In this document: positions 31,223 through 38,606 of the stretch, piece by piece
Position numbering within the stretch: the first letter of the stretch is position 1
How the letters are laid out: each line of letters opens with the position of its first letter
Notes under the pieces: generated by a model
Databases searched by the model: none
Seen by the model: the letters and a program-made list of their open reading frames with translations, nothing else
What the model was told of the DNA's origin: nothing
Translations under genes and position numbers: made by a program
DNA from: Acidaminobacter sp.
Lineage (GTDB): Bacteria; Bacillota_A; Clostridia; Peptostreptococcales; Acidaminobacteraceae
NCBI GenBank assembly: GCA_009881125.1
Contig: WXFH01000052.1
Location: 62,001 to 126,000 of the forward strand
Reading direction: 5' to 3'
Length of the DNA: 64,000 nt

Positions 31223-32830
31223 ATGTCTGATATGATTTCATCATTACAAGAAAACGTTCGCAAGCGTAGAACCTTCGCGATTATCTCCCATCCGGATGCG
31301 GGAAAAACAACTTTGACAGAGAAACTGCTTCTGTACGGAGGCGCCATCCGCGAAGCCGGTTCGGTCAAATCCAGACGGGCTGCCAAGCATGCGGTTTCCG
31401 ACTGGATGGAAATCGAAAAACAGCGTGGTATTTCGGTCACGTCCAGCGTTCTCCAGTTTGAATATGACGGCTACTGTGTGAACATCCTGGACACACCGGG
31501 TCACCAGGACTTCAGTGAGGACACCTACCGCACCCTGATGGCAGCGGACAGCGCTGTCATGGTTGTCGACTCAAACAAGGGTGTTGAGGCTCAAACGAAA
31601 AAACTCTTTAAAGTTTGTAATATGCGTGGCATTCCTATCTTTACCTTCATCAATAAACTCGACCGTGAAGGCCGGGATCCCTTTGAGCTCCTGGAAGACA
31701 TTGAGAAGAATCTAGGGATTCGCTCGGTGCCTATCAACTGGCCAATTGGCTCAGGCAAAGAGTTTAAGGGTGTCTACAATAGGCAGACCCAGACTATTGA
31801 GCTTTTTGGAGACAGCAGCCACGGCCAATCTAAAGGACAGTCCATCACGGGAAACCTTGAGGATCCTCAGATCATTTCACTGCTCGGGAATGTTCTCCAT
31901 AAAAAACTGATAGAAGATCTTGAACTCCTGGATATAGCCGGAGATGAATATGACCTTGATAAGATCCTTAGCGGCAAGCTGACGCCAGTGTTCTTTGGCT
32001 CCGCCCTCACTAACTTTGGCGTCCGTCCGTTCCTGGAAACCTACCTTGAGGTATCCCCTCCGCCAGCCGCGCGTTCCAGCAATCTGGGGCCAATCGATCC
32101 AGTGAGTGACAATTTCAGCGGGTTCATTTTCAAAATCCAGGCGAATATGAATCCCAACCATCGGGATAGAATAGCTTTTCTGCGTATTTGCTCCGGAAAA
32201 TTTGAAAAAGGCATGGCCGTGAACCACGTCCAAAAGAATAAGAAGGTGACCTTGTCTCAGCCTCAGCAATTTTTGGCCCAGGACCGCGTCATTGTCGAAG
32301 ACGCCTATCCGGGAGATATCATAGGCATCCACGACCCAGGCATATTTAATATTGGGGACACACTTTGCCAGGATAAGTCTCTTCTGAAATATGACGGAAT
32401 CCCCATGTTCGCGCCGGAACACTTTGCCAAGATTTACACCAAAAATGCCCTCAAGCGAAAGCAGTTTGTCAAAGGAATCTCACAGCTCTCTGAAGAAGGC
32501 TCTATTCAGGTCTTCCGCAGGCCAAATGTAGGTGTTGAAGAGCTGATTATTGGGGTTGTCGGCGTGCTTCAGTTTGAAGTACTCGAGTACCGCCTGCTCA
32601 ACGAATATGGTGTCGAGGTACAGCGCCAGCCACTGCCATACCGCTATATCCGCTGGATCAAGACTGATGGTCCTTTCGACAAAAAATCCTTTTCGCTCCC
32701 TATGGACACTTTGATTGTTGAGGATGAATATGAACACCCTGTTATTCTGATGCAAAATGAATGGACCATTCAACAGGTTCTGGACAGGAATAAGAATGTT
32801 CGTTTGGAAGAAATTGCGTTGAGAGGCTAA
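31223..32830 (+). CDS. prfC: Peptide chain release factor 3 (RF3 GTPase)
   Basis: This 535-residue translational GTPase recycles RF1/RF2 after termination. It has G1 SHPDAGKTTLTEK, a switch I containing RGISVTSSV, G3 DTPGHQDFSEDT and G4 NKLDREGRDP. The downstream RF3-specific domains reach LEEIALRG at full length. A ribosome site AAAGGAAG precedes the ATG. The gene is followed by a long hairpin and a structured repeat array, and then by a baeRF-like gene also linked to termination. Confidence 0.95.
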   Translation: MSDMISSLQENVRKRRTFAIISHPDAGKTTLTEKLLLYGGAIREAGSVKSRRAAKHAVSDWMEIEKQRGISVTSSVLQFEYDGYCVNILDTPGHQDFSEDTYRTLMAADSAVMVVDSNKGVEAQTKKLFKVCNMRGIPIFTFINKLDREGRDPFELLEDIEKNLGIRSVPINWPIGSGKEFKGVYNRQTQTIELFGDSSHGQSKGQSITGNLEDPQIISLLGNVLHKKLIEDLELLDIAGDEYDLDKILSGKLTPVFFGSALTNFGVRPFLETYLEVSPPPAARSSNLGPIDPVSDNFSGFIFKIQANMNPNHRDRIAFLRICSGKFEKGMAVNHVQKNKKVTLSQPQQFLAQDRVIVEDAYPGDIIGIHDPGIFNIGDTLCQDKSLLKYDGIPMFAPEHFAKIYTKNALKRKQFVKGISQLSEEGSIQVFRRPNVGVEELIIGVVGVLQFEVLEYRLLNEYGVEVQRQPLPYRYIRWIKTDGPFDKKSFSLPMDTLIVEDEYEHPVILMQNEWTIQQVLDRNKNVRLEEIALRG

Positions 32831-32839
32831 CAGACGTGC

Positions 32840-32904
32840 ACAAATAGAAATGATATCGCAAATAGAGAGCTTGCTCTCTGATTTGCGGTATCATTTCTAT
32901 TTGT
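32840..32904. repeat. 65-nt near-perfect hairpin after prfC
   Basis: ACAAATAGAAATGATA pairs with TATCATTTCTATTTGT, continuing through CGCAAAT/ATTTGCG and GAGAG/CTCTC to a CTTG loop. That is about 28 pairs with one wobble and one bulge. It starts 10 bp after the prfC stop codon. No T-run follows. Its inner half (GATAYCGCAAA..AGAGAGCTTG) reappears as the linker in the adjoining repeat array. Confidence 0.85.
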
Positions 32905-32909
32905 ATAGG

Positions 32910-33355
32910 GCGCAGCCCACGACCCCGAGCCCGGCGAAGCCAGGCTAGGGGTGCACGTCGGTTAGCGAGGTGTAACTTACACCCTTGCGCAGCCCGCGAC
33001 CCCAAGCTCGGCGCAGCCAGGCTTGGGGTGCACGTCGGTGAGTGAGGTGTAACTTGAGCTAAAGGGATACCGCAAAAGAGAGCTTGAGGGCGAAGCCCGA
33101 TAACCAAAGTTCGGTGAAGCCATACTTTGGGGGCACGTCTGCTGACGAGATGTAACTTACAACCCAGCGCAGCCCACGACTCCGAGCCCGGCGCAGCCAG
33201 GCTAGGGGTGCACGTCGGTTAGCGAGGTGTAACTTGAGCTAAAGGGATACCGCAAAAGAGAGCTTGAGGGCGCAGCCCGATAACCAAAGTTCGGCGAAGC
33301 CATACTTTGGGGGCACGTCTGCTGGTGAGATGTAACTTACTACCTAGCGCAGCCC
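32910..33355. repeat. Tandem array of structured 77-bp repeat units
   Basis: Units beginning GCG(C/A)AGCCC start at 32910, 32987, 33090, 33167, 33270 and (truncated) 33347. Spacings alternate 77 and 103 bp, the extra 26 bp being a linker GGGATACCGCAAAAGAGAGC. The result is a 180-bp higher-order period (33001-33180 versus 33181-33360). Each unit contains a hairpin around the loop CGGYGMAGCC and ends GAGRTGTAACTT. Stem substitutions between units keep the pairing. No open frame or coding logic was seen. Confidence 0.9.
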
Positions 33356-33367
33356 ACACCTCCACTG

Positions 33368-33449
33368 TTATGTCACCGCATTTCCTGGGTATCTATATAA
33401 TGCGGAAACTTTGCATCCCGCAGGGCAGCCACGCCTTGGAATGACATAA
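33368..33449. other. Nested inverted repeats in the baeRF-like gene leader
   Basis: TTATGTCA (33368-33375) pairs with TGACATAA (33442-33449). Directly inside it CCGCATT (33376-33382) pairs with AATGCGG (33399-33405), followed by a GC-rich stretch. This is a closed 82-nt fold 54 bp upstream of the start codon. It could be a structured leader. It matches no riboswitch class that I could recognise. Confidence 0.5.
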
Positions 33450-33503
33450 TCCGAAACCGTCATCCACCCTGGTCTAGCCTGATTCAGGACAAAGGAGAGT
33501 TAC

Positions 33504-34649
33504 ATGGATACGTTTAGAAAGCAAGATCTTGAACGTTTGCTCCTCGTCGAAGCAGAAGGCTGCGTAACTATTTATCTGCCGACTTTTAAAGCCGGTCCGG
33601 AAGTTCAGCAAGCCCCTATTATGTTAAAAAACCTCACCAAGGAAGCCGAGGAACGGCTGGTACAGCTCGGGCGACGCAGACCGGAGGTATTAGAAACACT
33701 GAAGCCTATTGAAAGATTGATCCATGACACCGAGTTCTGGAAGCATCAGAACGAAGGGCTCGCAGTGTTCCTGACCCCGGATACATTTGAAACCTTTAGA
33801 TTGCCCGTTCATTTCGAGCCATCCGTCAGCATAGATCTCAAGTTGAATGTCAGACCGCTGCTTACACATTTGCATGGTGACGGCAACTTTTACATTCTGG
33901 CTGTCAGTTTAAATGATGCAAGATTTTTCAAAGCCGGCAAATTTGAAATTGAAGAGCTGGCAGTAGAAAACCTGCCTCTCAATAAAGATCATGCACTCGG
34001 ACTTGACAAATCTCAGTCCATTTCCCTGAAGAATGGCGCCGGTGCCGCCTTAGGCGTTCCATCTCACGGCTCCCTCGAACTCAGTGATATTGAAAAGACC
34101 GAGATTCGACAGTACTTCAGAAAAATTGATCACGCCCTCATGGAGCTTCTGAAATCCGGAAAAGAACCATTGGTAGTCGCAAGCGTGGAAACCCTGTTTC
34201 CTCTTTATAAAGAGGTCAATACTTATTCTCACCTGATGGATGAATGCCTTAAAGGAAGTCCTGAGACACTTTCTCCTGCCCAGCTCCACACCAAAGCTTG
34301 GCCTATGGTCAAAGATCACTTTGCAGCGCCTCTTAAGCGCGCGAGAGAAAAATTTACCATGCTTCATGGCCAGGAGAGCCCGCTCGCGTCTGCTAAGTTG
34401 GAGGACATCTTTTTCGCAGCCCATCAAAACCGAGTCGAAGCTCTTATGATGGCGAAAAATGCCGGTCAATGGGGTACTTTCGACCTCGAACAGCAATCCC
34501 TGGACGCTGCTGAAGTTCCAGAAGTGACCCACAGAGATCTGCTGAGTGCCTTGACCGCCCCTGCTCTGCTTTCAGGCGCAGCTGTCTATATGCTGGATCT
34601 GGAAGATATGCCTGAGGGCGAACCATTGGCAGCGTTATTCAGGTATTGA
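33504..34649 (+). CDS. baeRF-family (bacterial archaeo-eukaryotic release-factor-like) protein
   Basis: This 381-residue soluble protein opens KQDLERLLLVEAEGCVTIYLPTFKAG, followed by VQQAPIMLKNLTKEAEERL and HQNEGLAVFLTPDTFETFRLP. This is the pattern of baeRF proteins, bacterial relatives of eRF1/aRF1 domains. The second domain (FYILAVSLNDARFFKAGKFEIEEL) and the last domain (LEDIFFAAHQNRVEALMMAKNAGQWG) fit the eRF1 domain 2/3 pattern. A role in ribosome rescue or termination is inferred from family and from the prfC neighbour. A GGQ tripeptide is not present. AAAGGAGAG precedes the ATG. Confidence 0.75.
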   Translation: MDTFRKQDLERLLLVEAEGCVTIYLPTFKAGPEVQQAPIMLKNLTKEAEERLVQLGRRRPEVLETLKPIERLIHDTEFWKHQNEGLAVFLTPDTFETFRLPVHFEPSVSIDLKLNVRPLLTHLHGDGNFYILAVSLNDARFFKAGKFEIEELAVENLPLNKDHALGLDKSQSISLKNGAGAALGVPSHGSLELSDIEKTEIRQYFRKIDHALMELLKSGKEPLVVASVETLFPLYKEVNTYSHLMDECLKGSPETLSPAQLHTKAWPMVKDHFAAPLKRAREKFTMLHGQESPLASAKLEDIFFAAHQNRVEALMMAKNAGQWGTFDLEQQSLDAAEVPEVTHRDLLSALTAPALLSGAAVYMLDLEDMPEGEPLAALFRY

Positions 34650-34665
34650 TCAGAGATTTAAATCT

Positions 34666-34708
34666 GGAAAGCGGAGTTGATAGGCGCTAGCCTCTGACAC
34701 TGCCTTCC
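34666..34708. repeat. GGTGTC-family palindrome H
   Basis: A decayed member: GGAA..GTTGATAGGCGCTAGCC..CTGACACT..TTCC, directly downstream of the baeRF-like gene. It aligns with elements B and F through the GATAGGCG..AGCC..GACAC core. Confidence 0.6.
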
Positions 34709-34712
34709 ACTT

Positions 34713-34752
34713 AAAAGAGATGACCTCGGCCCCCCGAGGTCATCTCTTTTTT
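34713..34752. terminator. Bidirectional terminator between the baeRF-like and GerMN genes
   Basis: AAAAGAGATGACCTCGG and CCGAGGTCATCTCTTTT (17 bp) enclose a C4 loop. A- and T-runs serve both convergent genes. Confidence 0.93.
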
Positions 34753-34778
34753 ACCATCTTGCATCCATACTTCTTACT

Positions 34779-35990
34779 TCACTCCAAAGGCTTATCCAAC
34801 AAAATGTTCCCAAGCGTCGCGCCCTTCTGACCTTCCACAAGAATCTGAACTTTCTCAATACTTGGAAATTCCTGCAGCGTCTTAAGGATCGATGTCAGCG
34901 TCATAATTTCTCCGGCGCTGCCGCCCGGATGATTATCTACAAATTCCTTGGAGAAATCTACTGTACAGATCCCATTGGCAATAGAAATGGCGAGGAGTCT
35001 TGTCCCCTCAGGAATTGTCGCTCTTAGATTTTCGCTCTGCGGTCCCCAGATAAGGCCTATAACTGCAGCTCTGGCAACGGCGCCGTCAGAAACCAGCATG
35101 GTTCGGATTTCAGGCAGGACACCATCAGCCTGAGGCGTGGCGAAATAAAGTGTCATCGGTACCTGAGTCAGCTTACCGCCCATGTACAGACTGTAAGAGA
35201 CCGTAAAACTGGAATCTGAGAGCTGCAGAAGCTTTTCAAAAGACAGAAGTCCGGCGCCTTCACGAATCACCCGGACTTCGTAATAAGGTGAGCCAACCTC
35301 TTGATGGCGTACCGTGAACTGCTTTTTGCCATCCACAATTTCAACCTTCTGAATGATCGCATCAATCTTAGCTGTGAGGCCACTCTGATCCATAAGGGTC
35401 TCAGTCCAGGTTGTCCCCGCGACCAGCGGGGTTTCGATCAGCGTCAGCCGGTCAAATTTTGAATCCAGCATCATGGGTGCCGTCTTTTCCTGAATGAGCG
35501 CATTGCCCTGGAGAATGTAGTTTAAAGAGACCCCGCGCCCCAAATTACCCTCGCCATCCAAACTGTCCGATACCTCGCCGGAGATCACATAGGTCCTTCG
35601 GTTCGACGCATCTTCAATCCGATCCAGAGTCACAGTATGGCCATATTCAGCAAAGCCGTTGTAAATCCAGGTGTGTCCAATCTCAGAGGGAAGCAGTGCC
35701 GCAAGCGCGTCACGCTCATAAATGAGATCGTTAATACCCGCAGTATTGGTATAGGCATTCCAGCGTACATCCTTGCCAAGCAGCTCTGCAACCTCGCGCA
35801 TTGGCACATAGGTGCGGTTGTTATAGAGAAAATTGTCCATGGTGACAGGGTTCCCGTTGACTTCAACGCGAATCAAATTGCGGTAGACGCGGACCATCTC
35901 GCTGGTATCCTCGCCAGCGGAGAACATAGATCCTGCCTCAAAGGCTGCCGCCAATAGAAAGATGACCAAAAAAAGCCAAGCTTTTCTCAT
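34779..35990 (-). CDS. Secreted stalk-domain and GerMN-domain protein
   Basis: The ATG at 35990 follows GGAGGTG at 7 nt and opens a signal peptide (MRKAWLFLVIFLLAAAFEAG). A copper-amine-oxidase-like stalk domain follows (VEVNGNPVTMDNFLYNNRTYVPMREVAELLGKDVRWN). The middle (residues about 100-290) is unassigned beta-rich sequence. A C-terminal GerMN domain ends the protein (AAVIGLIWGPQSENLRATIPEG.., TLTSILKTLQEFPSIEKVQI). GerMN domains occur in spore-germination and cell-wall proteins. About 403 residues. Extracytoplasmic and probably cell-wall-associated. Confidence 0.82.
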   Translation of the reverse strand: MRKAWLFLVIFLLAAAFEAGSMFSAGEDTSEMVRVYRNLIRVEVNGNPVTMDNFLYNNRTYVPMREVAELLGKDVRWNAYTNTAGINDLIYERDALAALLPSEIGHTWIYNGFAEYGHTVTLDRIEDASNRRTYVISGEVSDSLDGEGNLGRGVSLNYILQGNALIQEKTAPMMLDSKFDRLTLIETPLVAGTTWTETLMDQSGLTAKIDAIIQKVEIVDGKKQFTVRHQEVGSPYYEVRVIREGAGLLSFEKLLQLSDSSFTVSYSLYMGGKLTQVPMTLYFATPQADGVLPEIRTMLVSDGAVARAAVIGLIWGPQSENLRATIPEGTRLLAISIANGICTVDFSKEFVDNHPGGSAGEIMTLTSILKTLQEFPSIEKVQILVEGQKGATLGNILLDKPLE

Positions 35991-36024
35991 CAAGTTCACC
36001 TCCAACAGGTGAAAAAAATGATGC

Positions 36025-36052
36025 GTTTGAATCAAGCGTAGTTCATTCAAAC
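36025..36052 (-). terminator. Weak terminator-like inverted repeat
   Basis: On the minus strand GTTTGAAT and ATTCAAAC pair across 12 nt, followed by gcatca and a T7 run. It lies after the hydrolase gene and before the GerMN gene. The T-run is offset, so the call is tentative. Confidence 0.4.
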
Positions 36053-36082
36053 AGTGAGCTCACGAAAAATGATTTTAGTGCC

Positions 36083-37531
36083 TTAATTCACAAACTCCAG
36101 TATGGCTTGAATCACCTCCACGGACACGTGACCAGCCACATTGTATTCCTCAGGCGTGCTAAGAGTCCCCGCCGCCGGACTGCTGGATCCCGTCATCATG
36201 AGGTGGTTGAGTTCAGGAAAAGTTTCCAGTTTGACACCATTCTTCCCGGAAAGCGCCGCCTCCCAGAGACCAAAGTCCGCCATGGTCACCTGGTAATCAC
36301 GCTCCCCTTGCAGTATGAGCATCTTCAGGTCGAGCGTCTTCGCCACTTCAGCCGGCTGGTAGCCCTGAAGGTCCAGCCAGTAGGCTGCCGGAACCCCAAG
36401 AAGTTGATCCGGTGGTGTTTTCGGATCCAGCTTTGGATCCTGAATACGAACGACATGTTCTTTGACTTCCTCGAGATTTGCAGTTTCATATTCTGTCACA
36501 TCCCCATCAATGCCGGCAAGATAAGTCATCTGCTCCAGCATCAGTTCCTCCAGAGGCCTTGCTGCCCCCGCCATGATAATCAGCCCGGCGAGTCCATTCG
36601 CTTGTGCGCCAATCCTGGGTGCCAGCATTCCGCCGAGGCTGTGGCCCAGCACATACACCCGCGACGCGTCGACCTCAGGCATGGCCATAGCCAGCTCTAC
36701 TGCCAGAAGCGCATCCTCGATCGTCTCCTCCTGAACCGTCAGCTCAGGCACTTCCGCCATCAGCTTCTGTCCGTGCACCAGCGTCCGTTTGTCGTATCTG
36801 AGCACAGCGACACCCTCCGAGGCCAGCCCCAGAGCCAAATCTTTAAAAGGCTTGTTTGGGCCGATGGTCTCATCACGATCATTCGGTCCCGATCCATGAA
36901 CGAGGACCACCAACGGCCATTCTTGTCCGCTCCCTTGTTCCCCAGCAGGCAGCGTCAATGTCCCCGGGAGCGCCCAGGCCCCCTCGCCAATCACGACCTC
37001 GCGCTCTTGAATCCTTTCCAAATCAGCGTAATTGGGGGCTGAATAAGGCGGTGTCTCCACTGCGGTATCTTCGGCAGGCTGGAAGAAGAGACCTGCAATT
37101 CTATGGTCGCCATTGAATACCATTCGAATGTTCAAGGGTGACTTTTCAAATTTCACGGTGGCAATAATCACTTCATAGCCTTCTGAAGTTTCCTGCTTTC
37201 TGCTTATTTCATTCTGATAAGGGCCAACCTGGGAGAGGAGCTGCTCCCATAGGTCTCCAAGCTTGTCGGTTGGTATGGCTTTCAACATTTCAGCATCAAA
37301 GTAACCTGATGCTGCTTCAAAATCCTCCGCCACCAGCGCCGCAATAAAATCTGTTGCCAAGTCATTGATCTCCCCTTCTAAAGGTGCCAGAACCGCTGGT
37401 TCCTCAGGTTTTGAGCAGCCTGTCATGGCCATCACGCCGGAAACAAACAACACCATGATGAGCCATCCCAATCGCTTAATTTGAGCACCGCTTTTTAATG
37501 AATTTTCAGTACCATTTTTCAATGTAACCAC
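36083..37531 (-). CDS. Lipoprotein alpha/beta hydrolase with DUF3887-like domain
   Basis: This is a 482-residue protein with a lipoprotein signal (LGWLIMVLFVSGVMAMTGC, lipobox Cys around residue 39). An N-terminal NTF2/DUF3887-like domain (LATDFIAALVAEDFEAASGYFD) is followed by an alpha/beta hydrolase. In the hydrolase, VLVHGSGPNDRDE forms the oxyanion region, GHSLGGM is the nucleophile elbow and ELNHLMM is the C-terminal His. The Asp (LQGERDYQV) is also in place. This combination is common in Clostridia as secreted acyl- or glycan-esterases of unknown substrate. Confidence 0.88.
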   Translation of the reverse strand: MVTLKNGTENSLKSGAQIKRLGWLIMVLFVSGVMAMTGCSKPEEPAVLAPLEGEINDLATDFIAALVAEDFEAASGYFDAEMLKAIPTDKLGDLWEQLLSQVGPYQNEISRKQETSEGYEVIIATVKFEKSPLNIRMVFNGDHRIAGLFFQPAEDTAVETPPYSAPNYADLERIQEREVVIGEGAWALPGTLTLPAGEQGSGQEWPLVVLVHGSGPNDRDETIGPNKPFKDLALGLASEGVAVLRYDKRTLVHGQKLMAEVPELTVQEETIEDALLAVELAMAMPEVDASRVYVLGHSLGGMLAPRIGAQANGLAGLIIMAGAARPLEELMLEQMTYLAGIDGDVTEYETANLEEVKEHVVRIQDPKLDPKTPPDQLLGVPAAYWLDLQGYQPAEVAKTLDLKMLILQGERDYQVTMADFGLWEAALSGKNGVKLETFPELNHLMMTGSSSPAAGTLSTPEEYNVAGHVSVEVIQAILEFVN

Positions 37532-37726
37532 GACCTTCCTGTTTGCTGTTGAACCTGCTAAGTATTTAACTTATACCTGTTTTTTCGGCAATTAACCGTT
37601 TGGCGAAGGAAAAGTAGAAGAGCAGCACTGATCAGCGGAAGAGAGTGACTTCGTCTTTTATCTGTTGATCCCGCTTCCAATTCATATTACCGTCTTTCCT
37701 CTTTCCTCTTTCCTCTATTTCAAAAC
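37532..37726. other. Intergenic region without a recognised gene
   Basis: AT-rich sequence lies upstream of the leftward hydrolase, including TTTCCTCTTTCCTC-type pyrimidine runs (37690-37720). I see no gene or further clear signal before the terminator at 37727. Confidence 0.4.
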
Positions 37727-37766
37727 AACAAAAAGCCACCTCGGGAATAAACAACCCAAAGCGGCT
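37727..37766 (-). terminator. Terminator downstream of the tiny membrane ORF
   Basis: On the minus strand AGCCGCTTTGGG pairs with CCCGAGGTGGCT (12 bp with three G-T pairs) around a 9-nt loop, then TTTTTGTT. It gives the small interrupted gene upstream its own transcript end. Confidence 0.7.
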
Positions 37767-37786
37767 TCAGAGTATCCTCACTCTTG

Positions 37787-37897
37787 TTAAAAAAATCTGG
37801 TAATAGCCATATTGATAAAGTAAGCTGCTAACAGCAGCAACATGGTCCTCGTTCAGACCGGAATTTTTTTAAACCAGGGACGCTTCAACTCTTGCAT
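37787..37897 (-). pseudogene. Tiny membrane-protein gene with an in-frame TGA
   Basis: An ATG at 37897, behind AAAGGAG, opens MQELKRPWFKKIPV, then TGA (37853-37855). The same frame continues TRTMLLLLLAAYFINMAITRFF to TAA, a 36-residue frame ending in one hydrophobic helix. A terminator follows. It could be a pseudogene (TGG to TGA), a selenocysteine codon, a 14-residue peptide alone, or two short cistrons, since ATG TTG restarts after the TGA. A GCTGC-TGTTA-GCAGC stem lies about 17 nt past the TGA. Its loop lacks the usual bacterial SECIS guanines. Confidence 0.5.
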
Positions 37898-37936
37898 TAT
37901 TTCAACTCCTTTAAGTCAATAAAGTCACAATGAATG

Positions 37937-38440
37937 TTATCTTAATCTCATTACATAGGTTGGCTCTTCCTGTTGCAGATCTTCATGCCACTTCATGCCT
38001 ACGTATTGAAAGCCAAGCTTCTCTAGAACTTTTCCTGAGACGACATTTCGGGGATCGGTTGAGGCTGCAATCCGTTCTATAGATTGTACCCCCCGTGCAT
38101 ATGAAATGCAAGCCTTTGCCGCTTCTGTAGCATAACCTTTCCCCCAGTATGCTTTGGCGAAATGGTAAATCAGTTCTGCTTCCTCCTCAGTCTCCCCGGG
38201 ATTGAAACCGCAAGCACCTATCATGTGCTTATATTCTTTTTCGAAGACACCATAGACCGAAAGCCCGCGACGCTGCTGCAGCTCAACGTAATAGCCAACT
38301 GCTCTAAGCTCACGCTCACGAGTTCCCGGTCCTCCGCAAAACCCCATGACCTCCTCATCCCCCCAGAAGGTCATGATGTCCTCAAGGTCTGATGGTTCAA
38401 GCAATCGCAGTCCAAGACGTTCGGTTTCAAACAGAAACAT
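37937..38440 (-). CDS. GNAT N-acetyltransferase (RimJ/RimL type)
   Basis: This protein of about 167 residues starts at the ATG at 38440, 8 nt after AAAGGGG. The opening FETERLGLRLLEPSDLEDIMTFW is typical of the Acetyltransf_3 group. The acetyl-CoA loop reads AYWGKGYATEAAKACISYA, and the end ASTDPRNVVSGKVLEKLGFQYVG matches. Substrate unknown; relatives acetylate ribosomal protein N-termini or small amines. Confidence 0.88.
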   Translation of the reverse strand: MFLFETERLGLRLLEPSDLEDIMTFWGDEEVMGFCGGPGTRERELRAVGYYVELQQRRGLSVYGVFEKEYKHMIGACGFNPGETEEEAELIYHFAKAYWGKGYATEAAKACISYARGVQSIERIAASTDPRNVVSGKVLEKLGFQYVGMKWHEDLQQEEPTYVMRLR

Positions 38441-38606
38441 GATCATTGCCCCTTTGGCATAATATTTTATCTTGAATGTCCTTCAAATTAAAATTCCGGG
38501 GATTCAGCCTTGTATTTGGGTAATTACAGACAAAGCACTGCGTGACACTATTTCAATTATAGACCCAGCCAACAGACGTTTCAACCCAACCGGAGGAGAT
38601 TGCCGT

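Noticed and set aside
32910..33355. Protein-coding repeats or CRISPR in the prfC-baeRF gap
   Set aside because: The 77/103-bp spacing breaks any constant frame, there are no unique spacers, and the stems covary as structure would.
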